From Candidatus Riflebacteria bacterium HGW-Riflebacteria-1 (lineage in GTDB: Bacteria; Muiribacteriota; Ozemobacteria; Ozemobacterales; Ozemobacteraceae): DNA of 64,000 nt. Every line of letters begins with the position of its first letter. Position 1 is the first letter of the stretch. Below the pieces are notes generated by a model. The model saw nothing but the letters and a program-made list of their open reading frames with translations, made no database searches and was not told the origin of the DNA. The translations under genes were made by a program, and so were the position numbers. Positions 41,265 to 48,987 of the stretch are shown piece by piece. The stretch spans positions 124,001 to 188,000 of the forward strand of contig PGYB01000010.1 of assembly GCA_002839445.1 (NCBI GenBank), given 5' to 3'.

Positions 41265-43181
41265 ATGAAAAAACTTATCTCGCTCACAATGCCGCTGTTA
41301 ATGACAGCGGCGTTCTCTTTTTCTGTCATCGCCATGGCCGAGAATGCCTCTACCACGCTGTCTATATCGCAGAATGCCACGCAAACTGCACATGTAAAAA
41401 AGGCTAACGACGCTCGGGCAGACATATCATCGTTCAGAGAGAAGCTTCCCGATAGCGTAGAAGCTTCTCAAAATCAGGCACAGAGCGAATCTCTGACTGA
41501 CACAAAAACAACCTCCGAGCAGGCTGCGAAAATAGAAATCGCAGACAAAATTGATTCTGAGCCAAAGAAAGAACCTGAGACAGAGATAAAGTCAGACTCA
41601 GAGTCTGCAAAAAGTTCTGACACCGCGGGTGAATCAGTCGCTGAGCCTGAGAAAGATATAAAACAAGACTCTGTGCCTGCAATAGAATCCGAGTCAGATG
41701 GCAAAGCAGACTCTGAAACCTCAATAGATTCAGAGTCAAAAGCTGCGCCTGGTTCTGAATCTGAAGATAAATCCGAGACTGACCAGGACAAGCTATCTAA
41801 GTCTGAATCTGAGACTGAATCCGGAGCTGAAGAAAAAGCCGCGGTCGAACCCGAGGCCGAGCCAGAACCAGCTGAACCAGACCCTTTCGCCAGCGATCCT
41901 TACGCGCGAAGTTCGCTCAAAGACATAGAACAGCACTTTGTGCAAAGCCGCACTCTCGCACAAAAATCTCGCGAATTCGGCAACCGGGCGCGCGCGATCA
42001 TCGCCGGCACCAGCGATAACCGCAATTTTCGCCGGCACTGCGAGTATCTGACGCGAGCTGTCAACAACAACGTTTACGCCGCTAATGCCGCGCTGCTGGT
42101 GCTTCCTCGCCTGCTCGAAGTCAGCAATCTCATCTGCGAGACTTCAATAAAAACTCTGATGAGCGTTTTCACCGACGAGCTTATTCGCGAACCGCTGGCG
42201 CGCGAAATAAGGTTAAGCGAAATGCGCAACCTGCTCGACAGACAGGCCGAGATTTCCCGCCTGCTGCGCAATCTTTCACAGCAGGTAGCATTTTTCTGTC
42301 TTGAGGCTCAGCTGCAGAGTTCTCGACGCCATGTGCAGGGCCGGATACCAGAATTTTTGCGCGCAGCAAACCGCGACATGATTATCCTGATCACCAGACA
42401 GAACGGCCATCTTGAAGCCTTGCTCAACCAGTTCGACCATCATTACCAGTTCTGCCAGGTAAACATCGATTATTTTTTTGCAGTCAGTGATAACGCACCC
42501 GGTGTCATGCAGGGCGCGCAACTTGGCCGTATTCTGCGCAGCTGTCAGGATTTTTCTTTCAGCCTGCGCAATTATCGCGACACTTTTACCGTATTTGCCG
42601 AGCAGTTTGCAAAGCAGATAGAAGCGAGATCGCAGGGAATCGAAGGCCTAGCCGGCAAAGGTTCGCGCCGCGCGGCGAAGATTGCCGATTTCATCGACAA
42701 TTACCCGGCCCGCGACCTCGACGATATGCCCGAAGAAAAATTCTCAGCACAGGTAACACTTCAGCAAACCTGGAATTTGCTTGCCACAATTCGCGACCAG
42801 GCGAGCAAACTTGCAGCAGACAAGGCTTCAGCAACATCGTCTGAAGAGAGCGAAACCGAAAAAGAAGAGTCTGCCATGTTGCGAAACACCCTTGATCAGC
42901 ATCTAGACTCAAAGAACTGGGGCGTGCCTGACTTTTTAGCACCGCGCGAAAAGCTTAAAGAAGAGTTTGCAGATAAATCCGACAACGATGCTGAAAACGA
43001 TTTTGCAGACGAGCCTGAAAACGAAATTGACAACGAGTTAGCTGACGGTCTAGATAACGAGCTTGCCAATGATTCTACAGATGATTCTGCAGACGATCTC
43101 GACAGAGAGGCTGAGAAAGATTCTTCCGACAGACCTGACAGCGATCTTGCCAATGAGCCTGCTGCCAGCAATTCTCGGTAA
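41265..43181 (+). CDS. Exported protein with long acidic low-complexity ends
   Basis: The 638-residue protein has a signal peptide (MKKLISLTMPLLMTAAFSFS, cleavage after AMA). Residues about 50-205 are nearly all Ser, Glu, Asp, Lys and Ala (SESEDKSETDQDKLSKSESE and similar), strongly acidic. The middle (about 210-530) is a helical domain with EHFVQSRTLAQKSREFGNRA and LLNQFDHHYQFCQVNIDYFF, with three or four cysteines. The last 80 residues are again acidic with Asp/Asn/Glu repeats (ENDFADEPENEIDNELADGL). No family recognised. Long acidic flanks are common in calcium- or mineral-binding surface proteins, but that is only a suggestion. GAGG lies about 10 bases before the ATG. Confidence 0.75.
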   Translation: MKKLISLTMPLLMTAAFSFSVIAMAENASTTLSISQNATQTAHVKKANDARADISSFREKLPDSVEASQNQAQSESLTDTKTTSEQAAKIEIADKIDSEPKKEPETEIKSDSESAKSSDTAGESVAEPEKDIKQDSVPAIESESDGKADSETSIDSESKAAPGSESEDKSETDQDKLSKSESETESGAEEKAAVEPEAEPEPAEPDPFASDPYARSSLKDIEQHFVQSRTLAQKSREFGNRARAIIAGTSDNRNFRRHCEYLTRAVNNNVYAANAALLVLPRLLEVSNLICETSIKTLMSVFTDELIREPLAREIRLSEMRNLLDRQAEISRLLRNLSQQVAFFCLEAQLQSSRRHVQGRIPEFLRAANRDMIILITRQNGHLEALLNQFDHHYQFCQVNIDYFFAVSDNAPGVMQGAQLGRILRSCQDFSFSLRNYRDTFTVFAEQFAKQIEARSQGIEGLAGKGSRRAAKIADFIDNYPARDLDDMPEEKFSAQVTLQQTWNLLATIRDQASKLAADKASATSSEESETEKEESAMLRNTLDQHLDSKNWGVPDFLAPREKLKEEFADKSDNDAENDFADEPENEIDNELADGLDNELANDSTDDSADDLDREAEKDSSDRPDSDLANEPAASNSR

Positions 43182-43205
43182 GAAGTAAAAGCTGTGCCAA
43201 CCCGA

Positions 43206-43345
43206 GGTAATACCAATTCTACTTATTTCGTTCTCGCGCTAGTACATCCTGCACGCCGTAATCGTCATGCGCGGAGTCGCAGGATCCAGAATGCCGGTAA
43301 AGTCATGGATTCTGCGCGCAGCCGACAGGCGAAGTCGCAGAATCC
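43206..43345. repeat. Palindromic dispersed repeat, family 2, copy G
   Basis: Begins with the family 1 end motif TAATACCAATTCTACTTA (43208-43225), then CGCCGTAATCG, then a palindromic core with stem GCAGGATCCA/TGGATTCTGC (43279-43288/43306-43315) around GAATGCCGGTAAAGTCA. The core is the reverse complement of 47210-47271. It fills much of the 401-base gap 43182-43582, the rest of which is AT-rich leader of the next gene. Confidence 0.85.
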
Positions 43346-43510
43346 AGCGGCCAACCACAACTATGCAGCTTCGAAAAATTGTAGCGATGTTTTCTAAACG
43401 TAAAACTTACAGCATTTGCAAGATATTTAGAGAAAAGCAGGTAAGCACGCGCAATAATTCCCTCTCAATTCAGCTGAAAGCTGTTTTTTTGCAAAATTCC
43501 ATCGTCAATT

Positions 43511-43539
43511 TTGAGCTGCATTTTGTCGATAGATATTCA
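43511..43539 (+). promoter_or_regulatory. Candidate promoter of the 43.6 kb gene
   Basis: TTGAGC (43511-43516) and TATTCA (43534-43539) are 17 bases apart, 43 bases upstream of the start codon. Both hexamers are imperfect. Confidence 0.35.
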
Positions 43540-43582
43540 AGACAGGGAAAATTATGTCACATTGACTGCAAGGAGGCAGAAG

Positions 43583-44518
43583 ATGAATATTCGTTTACCA
43601 GACCACGGAAGGTCACTTCTCGAACAGCTCAAAGAAATGCGAACACCCCAGAAGGCAGGCCCAAAAGAGAACGCGGCCGCCAAAGGCCTGAAACATCTTC
43701 AGGATATCTTTGAAAAGACAGGCAACACAAGACCAGCCGAAAAAAGAGACAAATCAGCTGTCAGTGACGACAAGTCGCCAAAGGCTGTACAAGCTGAAGG
43801 GCTGAATATATCGTTTCAGTTCGACCTCTTCTACGAACTCACCAGCAAAGTCGAAGCCAAAATGGGCCAGAAAGGCGCTGAGCGCTTTGCAGAGCTGAGC
43901 GGAACCGTATCTGAAACCTTCATGGGCAACTTCAGCCTTTCGATCGATGCTGTCGGCTCTTTCATGAATGGCACTGACAAGTCGCTCGATATTTCTCCAG
44001 AAGTAACCAACGACTTTTTCAACGCCGTCGAAGGCCTCGCCGACCTCAGCCCCGAGGCACTCGAAAACTTTTTAAAAGAATCTGATGAATTCTTCGCCAG
44101 TCTTGAAAAGACCTATGGTCCGGCCAATGGCGCTTTTGATCAGATAAAGAGCACTATGCAGGAACAGGCGAAAGCTTTTTTTGCTGACGTCGACGCAACC
44201 AGACAGAAGGTGCTCGGCGGACCGGCCGCCACAGAAGCTCTACCAGAAGCATCTGCCGGCGCAGCATTACCAGCAGTCGAAGCCCCGGCAAAGAGCAATG
44301 CCCAGCAGCTGATTGAACTGCTTTTCCAGCCGGAAAAGAAAGTCAGTCAGTCAGACTATAAAGATTTCCTCAAAGACTTTGCCGCATATACCGAAAAATT
44401 TCGCCAGCAATTGTTTGAAAAGCTTTTCAACAATAAGCTCTCAGGCTACGAAAAGATTGCCAATTCAGCTGAAGAGACAGAATCTAACAGGCCCGCCAGC
44501 ATCGATACAGCAATCTGA
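43583..44518 (+). CDS. Soluble protein of unknown function
   Basis: The 311-residue protein begins at ATG 43583, with AAGGAGG 6 bases upstream. No signal peptide or membrane span is seen, so it is cytosolic unless exported without a classical signal. Residues about 1-70 are basic and disordered. A core at about 75-200 starts LNISFQFDLFYELTSKVEAK and includes GTVSETFMGNFSLSIDAVGS and a helical stretch (TNDFFNAVEGLADLSPEALE), and about 205-311 is mostly helical with Gln/Lys (DFLKDFAAYTEKFRQQLFEK). The short beta-strand pattern near residue 75 resembles domains of unknown function found in polar-flagellum and surface-associated proteins, but I do not assign a family. Confidence 0.7.
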   Translation: MNIRLPDHGRSLLEQLKEMRTPQKAGPKENAAAKGLKHLQDIFEKTGNTRPAEKRDKSAVSDDKSPKAVQAEGLNISFQFDLFYELTSKVEAKMGQKGAERFAELSGTVSETFMGNFSLSIDAVGSFMNGTDKSLDISPEVTNDFFNAVEGLADLSPEALENFLKESDEFFASLEKTYGPANGAFDQIKSTMQEQAKAFFADVDATRQKVLGGPAATEALPEASAGAALPAVEAPAKSNAQQLIELLFQPEKKVSQSDYKDFLKDFAAYTEKFRQQLFEKLFNNKLSGYEKIANSAEETESNRPASIDTAI

Positions 44519-44522
44519 CGGC

Positions 44523-44733
44523 AGACTATTCACAAAAGATTCGTTCACAGCCAAACACTGGACACAAAAGTAGCCTTTGTAATTGCCAGCGATTACGATT
44601 ACGACGCGCAGGATGCGCTAGTGCCAGGGCGCCTGAGGATACAAAGCGCCCAGGTGCGCGCACGAGCACGAGAAAACGCATAATCATACAATGCCGAAGG
44701 TAGTTACGAAAGTAACAACTAGAGTTGGTATTA
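44523..44733 (+). repeat. Dispersed repeat, family 1, copy F (deleted form)
   Basis: Begins ATTCACAAAAG…CGTTCACAGC (about 44526-44549), carries GATTACGATTACGACGCGCA and GTGCCAGGGCGCCTGAGGAT, then joins straight to AAAGCGCCCAGGTGCGCGCA, so the whole hairpin block is missing. It ends at GAGTTGGTATTA (44722-44733), overlapping the GNAT stop codon. Confidence 0.85.
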
Positions 44734-45192
44734 CAGGTCTTTCCAGTATTTGGCGGCGTTCTCGCCGCCAGCGTAAAAATAATACAGCGTATTAGTCTCT
44801 CTGTACCCGTTCTTTTCAAACATGCGCCGCGAAGGTGTGTTACTCTCACGCACCTCGGCGCATGTTTTTTTCATTCCGCAATCTCTGAACCACTGCTCAA
44901 TCACTCTTATCAGCGCGCTGCCGACACCGCGACGGCCAAAATCCGGCCGCACACCGATCTTGTAGACACGGCCGGATGGAATCTTAAAATGGCGAAGCAG
45001 ACCAATAACCGACGCGCAAATCTTGCCGTTCTCATCGCGGATAATAATGGTGCGACTGGTTGGAGCAACTATCAGATGAGTCAGACTGCGCTTCGAAAAG
45101 CGATCAGGCAAATTTTCGAAACATATTTTCTCAAACTCGATCAGCTCACCAACAATATCTTTTGTCGCGACAACAAATTCAAAATTTTCCAT
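44731..45192 (-). CDS. GNAT acetyltransferase, RimI-like
   Basis: The 153-residue protein has the GNAT acetyl-CoA site VRPDFGRRGVGSALIRVIEQ (R/Q-x-x-G-x-G/A) and the RimI-type motif VRESNTPSRRMFEKNGYRE; RimI enzymes acetylate N-termini of ribosomal and other proteins, but many such GNATs have other targets. The start is ATG 45192; an extension to 45237 would read into the repeat end (the 45.2 kb copy) and is rejected. Direct copies of family 1 lie on both sides of it (44523-44733 and 45216-45477), and its stop codon lies within the end of the left copy. Its base composition looks like that of the neighbours. Confidence 0.88.
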   Translation of the reverse strand: MENFEFVVATKDIVGELIEFEKICFENLPDRFSKRSLTHLIVAPTSRTIIIRDENGKICASVIGLLRHFKIPSGRVYKIGVRPDFGRRGVGSALIRVIEQWFRDCGMKKTCAEVRESNTPSRRMFEKNGYRETNTLYYFYAGGENAAKYWKDL

Positions 45193-45215
45193 AGTTAACC
45201 TGCGCAGATGTTTTA

Positions 45216-45477
45216 CATTCACAAAAAAATCGTTCACAGCAGAAAAACAGACACTAGAGTTGTCTTGAAACGGTCAGCAACAACGATTACGATTACGACG
45301 CGCAGGATGCGCTAGTGCCAGGGCGCCTGAGGATTATGCTGCTCTTTTGGCTTCAGCCGTTAGAGCAGCGTATCCCGCAGGGCTCCCCGGGTCAGCGCGA
45401 CCAGGTGCGATTACGAGCACGAAAAAGCACACTCAAGAACAATGCAGAAAGTAGTACGTAAGTAGAATTGGTATATT
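45216..45477 (+). repeat. Dispersed repeat, family 1, copy E (full length, about 262 bases)
   Basis: The most complete copy. Left end ATTCACAAAA…CGTTCACAGC (45219-45243), GATTACGATTACGACGCGCA (about 45285), GTGCCAGGGCGCCTGAGGAT, stem GCTGCTCT/AGAGCAGC (45338-45345/45362-45369) with loop core GGCTTCAGCC (45349-45358), CCCG…CCGGG, GTGCGATTACGAGCACGAAA, and right end AGTAGAATTGGTAT (45461-45474). The rest of 45193-45661 is the promoter and leader of the first clostripain gene. Confidence 0.88.
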
Positions 45478-45574
45478 AAGAATAGTATCAGTGCCGCACA
45501 TCGAACAAAAGTTTTTTTACTGCTCGAACAATTCTTTTTTTGTAACATTTGTCACACTTTTTTTGCACAGACTC

Positions 45575-45636
45575 TTGCGGGTACCCCGGTCGATCATTAG
45601 AATCATAGTTATCCGGCTCTAAGCATTCCCGGATAA
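45575..45636 (+). promoter_or_regulatory. Promoter and leader hairpin of the first clostripain gene
   Basis: TTGCGG (45575-45580) and TAGAAT (45598-45603) are 17 bases apart. Directly after follows a leader hairpin TTATCCGG/CCGGATAA (45609-45616/45629-45636), then GGGAG before the ATG at 45662. The hairpin could protect the message or affect ribosome access. Confidence 0.55.
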
Positions 45637-45661
45637 GCTTATAAGTTCAGGGAGACCGAGA

Positions 45662-47029
45662 ATGAATCGAGTAACCAGTATCGTCGTAGTAACCACCCTG
45701 TTTATGTTTGCAGTTTTAGTGCCGGCTTCTGCGCAGTTAAAAGACTGGACCGTAGCCGTATTCCTCAACGCCGACAATAACCTCGACCCGTTTGGAGTCG
45801 AAGATCAGAAGGAAATGGCCCGCGTTGGCTCGAATGCCAATCTGAACATTGTTACGCTGATTGACCGCGAGCGTGGCCCGGCCCAGATCAACTATATTGA
45901 AAAGAACAATATCGTTAAGATCAAAGATATGGGCGAACTTGATATGGGCAATTACAATGAACTCGTTAAATTTGCCCGTTTCGTCAAAGAAAACTACCCG
46001 GCCAAACACTATTGTTTCACCATCTGGAACCATGGTTCAGGCTGGAAAAACAAGAACGTAAACAGCATTTTCCGCGGAATCTCTTACGATGATTCTTCGA
46101 ACAACCACATCACTAACGCGCAGCTCACCATTGCCACTGCCGAAATCGCAAAAATCCTCGGTCAGAAAATTGATATTCTCAACATGGACGCCTGCCTTAT
46201 GCAGATGGTCGAAGTTGGGCACGCAGTAAAAAACAGCGTCAGATTCATGGTAGCCTCAGAAGAACTCGAACCCGGCAAAGGCGCGCCATACGACGACATA
46301 CTGGTCGGTGTTAAAAAGGGCATGACTCCTGAAGCTTTTGCCAACAACTGGGTTAACGCTTTTGCAAAATCATATAATGGTGGCAGCCAGGGTCACGATG
46401 AATCAACCCAGTCTGCAGTTGATATGAGCAAGTTCGGCGCAATGGTAGACGCCATCAACGGTCTGGCCAAGGCTCTGATGAGCGGCAAGTATTCAGCCGA
46501 TGTCAAAGCGGTTCTCGCCGACACCCAGAAATTCGACTTTCCTGAAAATATTTCCCTGCTGCATTTTGCAGAATTGCTCAAAGCACGCATGAGCACTAAC
46601 GAATCAATCAAGACCGCCTGCGACAAGCTTCTGACAGCCGGCAAAGCCGCAGTAACCAACTACAAGAATACTGGCTATTCAACCAAAAACGCCAAGGGCA
46701 TTGCTATCTATCTGCCTGCAACCTTCCGCGTCGAAGCCAAATACCTGACCCTGTGTTTCGCGAAAGAATCCCTGTGGGATGACATGATTCAGACTCTTCT
46801 GAAGCGCGACATGGCTGCCACTATCGTCAGCGACATCCAGGCCGGCAGCCTCGACGAAATGCGCAATCTCGTTTCTGCAGCAGCAAGCAATCCAGAGAGC
46901 GCCGATCTCTATCGCTTCATCATTCGTGAGCTCAATTATGAAATGTATACCGAGAATACTCTACCAGCTTCACTGGCCGATGAATTCAAGGTTCTTTTCA
47001 ACCAGCTTTCAGGTGCTGTAGCACGCTGA
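45662..47029 (+). CDS. Exported clostripain-family (C11) cysteine protease, paralogue 1
   Basis: The 455-residue protein has a signal peptide ending near PASA and the C11 peptidase core: WTVAVFLNADNNLDPFG at the start of the caspase-like fold, the catalytic His124 in WNHGSGWKNK, and the catalytic Cys178 in LNMDACLMQMVEV. ASEELEPGKGAPYDDIL follows, as in other C11 enzymes. The C-terminal half (about 270-455) is helical with AIYLPATFRVEAKYLTLCFA. C11 proteases cut after basic residues, with activation by processing. It forms a pair with the gene at 47435. It has its own promoter and a terminator downstream. Confidence 0.95.
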   Translation: MNRVTSIVVVTTLFMFAVLVPASAQLKDWTVAVFLNADNNLDPFGVEDQKEMARVGSNANLNIVTLIDRERGPAQINYIEKNNIVKIKDMGELDMGNYNELVKFARFVKENYPAKHYCFTIWNHGSGWKNKNVNSIFRGISYDDSSNNHITNAQLTIATAEIAKILGQKIDILNMDACLMQMVEVGHAVKNSVRFMVASEELEPGKGAPYDDILVGVKKGMTPEAFANNWVNAFAKSYNGGSQGHDESTQSAVDMSKFGAMVDAINGLAKALMSGKYSADVKAVLADTQKFDFPENISLLHFAELLKARMSTNESIKTACDKLLTAGKAAVTNYKNTGYSTKNAKGIAIYLPATFRVEAKYLTLCFAKESLWDDMIQTLLKRDMAATIVSDIQAGSLDEMRNLVSAAASNPESADLYRFIIRELNYEMYTENTLPASLADEFKVLFNQLSGAVAR

Positions 47030-47047
47030 CCAACAACAACCAACAAG

Positions 47048-47085
47048 AACGGGCGACTGGCAACAACCAGTCGCCTGTTTTATTT
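47048..47085 (+). terminator. Intrinsic terminator of the first clostripain gene
   Basis: A nine-pair stem GGCGACTGG/CCAGTCGCC (47052-47060/47067-47075) with loop CAACAA is followed by TGTTTTATTTTA. Confidence 0.92.
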
Positions 47086-47130
47086 TAGCCAATGAGGGAC
47101 CTGCAATATTCTGCAAATGAGATATTATAC

Positions 47131-47300
47131 CATTCACAGAAAATTCGTTCACAGCGAAAAACTGGATATCGGAGTCGTCTTTGTGTTTGTCATTATGCGC
47201 GTAGCAAAGCGTAGTCGCAGAATCCATGACTTTACCGGCATTCTGGATCCTGCGACTCCGCGCAGGATGACGATTACGACGTGCAGATATACTAGTTAAC
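47131..47300. repeat. Dispersed repeat, family 1 end joined to family 2 core, copy H
   Basis: Left end ATTCACAGAAA…CGTTCACAGCG (about 47132-47155), then the family 2 palindrome inverted relative to 43206-43345 (GCAGAATCCATGACTTTACC, CATTCTGGATCCTGCGACTC), then GATTACGACGTGCAG. It shows that the same outer end can carry different inner blocks. Together with the promoter it fills 47086-47434. Confidence 0.82.
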
Positions 47301-47336
47301 AAATTGCGAAAACACAGAAAATTGTTCGAATATCCG

Positions 47337-47365
47337 TTGACACAGTACCTTTTGCTTCTTATAAT
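47337..47365 (+). promoter_or_regulatory. Consensus sigma-70 promoter of the second clostripain gene
   Basis: TTGACA (47337-47342) and TATAAT (47360-47365) are both perfect and 17 bases apart, suggesting strong, constitutive expression. The start codon is 70 bases downstream of the -10. Confidence 0.9.
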
Positions 47366-47434
47366 GAGGGAACGTAGTATCCGTATTGAGTAGTTTTTTT
47401 GTATAAGTGTATAAGAGTATAAGGAGTATTTAAC

Positions 47435-48787
47435 GTGAAACGTGTAATCAGCATTTTAGCCATCGTTCTCTTCACCCTTTGTCTTTGTACCCCGGCCAGT
47501 GCCGCTGCCCAAAAAGAATGGACATTCATGGTTTTTTTGAATGCCGACAACAACCTTGATTCTTTTGGTGTGGGCGACATGCAGGAAATGGCAGCCGGCG
47601 GCGGTTCTAACGAATATCTCAACATCGTCTGCCTGATCGACCGTGAACATGGCCCGGCGACTCTTAACTACATAACCAAAGACGGCCCCCAGGTCGTAAA
47701 AGAAATGGGCGAACTCGACATGGGCGACTATCGCGAGTATGTCAGATTCGTGACCGATGTTGCCAAAGCTTACCCGGCAAAAAATTATTGTTCAATCATC
47801 TGGAACCACGGTTCTGGCTGGAAAAACGCCAACGGCGAAGTCATCAAGGGCATCTCTTATGATGATTCATCCGGCAACCACATCACTACCAACCAGCTGA
47901 CCGTTGCCATGAAGGAAATCAAAGCTGCTCTCGGCAAGAAAATCGAAGTATTCAGCTTTGACGCCTGCCTGATGCAGATGATGGAAGTTGCTTATGCTCT
48001 TAAAGATGGCTGCGATTACCTGATCGCCTCAGAAGAAACCGAACCAGGTGAAGGTTATCCCTACAAAGAAATCATCCAGAATTTCAAAAAAGGCATGACC
48101 CCCGAACAGCTGAGCAAAATGATCGTAAAAGAGTTTGCCGCCTCCTATAATGGTGGCAGCGCCGGCACGTCATCAACCACCCAGTCTGCTATCAAATGCA
48201 GCGAACTCGACAACCTGACCGATGCCATCAACGGTTTCGCCAAAGCTGCAATGGCCGGCGAATTCGCCGCTGAATTCAAATCAGCTCTCAACCGCGTTCA
48301 GAAGTTCTACTACCGAACCAACATTGACCTCGGCCACTTCGTAACCCTGACCAAAGACAGCATCAAGGACGAAGGCTTCCAGACTGCTGCCAAAAAATTC
48401 GAAGCAGCCTATGCCAAAGCCATTGTTTGCAATGGTCTGAGCGGCTACAACACCAAGAACGCCACTGGCCTTGCCATTTATTTCCCGACTTCGTCTTACA
48501 GCTTCTCGGCCGAATACAAAGACCTTGCCTTCGCCAAAGATTGCATGTGGGAAGCCATGGTTATGGATTATTACAAAAAGGCTGCTGTTAAGACTCTGGT
48601 TGCCGATGTCAGCCGCGGCGATGTAACAAGCCTGATGGACTATGTTGCTACTGCCAACGAAAAGAACCGCGAAGTCAGCGCGCACGTAGTTGCCAAACTG
48701 AACTTCCACGCTTTTGCCGAAGGCGGACTCGATGAAGCCACCCAGACCAACGTTCGCAACCTGCTCAGCGAACTCAAAGCCAGATAA
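47435..48787 (+). CDS. Exported clostripain-family (C11) cysteine protease, paralogue 2
   Basis: The 450-residue protein starts at a GTG with AAGGAG upstream. A signal peptide (MKRVISILAIVLFTLCLCTP, cleavage near ASAAA) leads to WTFMVFLNADNNLDSFG, catalytic His125 in WNHGSGWKNA, and Cys178 in FSFDACLMQMMEV. It is similar to paralogue 1 along its length (shared LNADNNLD, ISYDDSS, SYNGGS and LAIYFP-type segments), so the pair arose by duplication. It has a perfect consensus promoter, unlike its partner, so it is probably the more highly expressed. It is predicted to be secreted or periplasmic. Confidence 0.95.
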   Translation: MKRVISILAIVLFTLCLCTPASAAAQKEWTFMVFLNADNNLDSFGVGDMQEMAAGGGSNEYLNIVCLIDREHGPATLNYITKDGPQVVKEMGELDMGDYREYVRFVTDVAKAYPAKNYCSIIWNHGSGWKNANGEVIKGISYDDSSGNHITTNQLTVAMKEIKAALGKKIEVFSFDACLMQMMEVAYALKDGCDYLIASEETEPGEGYPYKEIIQNFKKGMTPEQLSKMIVKEFAASYNGGSAGTSSTTQSAIKCSELDNLTDAINGFAKAAMAGEFAAEFKSALNRVQKFYYRTNIDLGHFVTLTKDSIKDEGFQTAAKKFEAAYAKAIVCNGLSGYNTKNATGLAIYFPTSSYSFSAEYKDLAFAKDCMWEAMVMDYYKKAAVKTLVADVSRGDVTSLMDYVATANEKNREVSAHVVAKLNFHAFAEGGLDEATQTNVRNLLSELKAR

Positions 48788-48807
48788 GCTCCTTATAACT
48801 CTCTAAA

Positions 48808-48850
48808 ATAAACCGCTGAGATTCACCAGAATCTCAGCGGTTTTCTCTTT
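48808..48850. terminator. Bidirectional intrinsic terminator between the clostripain gene and the kinase operon
   Basis: A 13-pair stem AACCGCTGAGATT/AATCTCAGCGGTT (48811-48823/48830-48842) is followed by TTCTCTTT on the plus strand and by a T-rich stretch (TTTATTTTA) on the minus strand. Confidence 0.9.
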
Positions 48851-48987
48851 AACCCGAATAAATGTGCCAAAAGCCGAAAAGCACAATCTTAGAGTCAACC
48901 GTTTTATCCGGCCAAGAAGCCGTGATATGTGAGAAAATCTATTAGACAAGCCACCTGTGCCTGCTACACCTGATTTTTTATTAGCGT

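Noticed and set aside
4200..45477. Identification of the hairpin repeats as HEARO/omega RNA or as known REP/BIME elements
   Set aside because: The GGCTGAAGCC loop and tandem hairpins invite comparison, but no IscB/TnpB or RAYT gene is present and I cannot match a consensus reliably from memory, so no named family is assigned.
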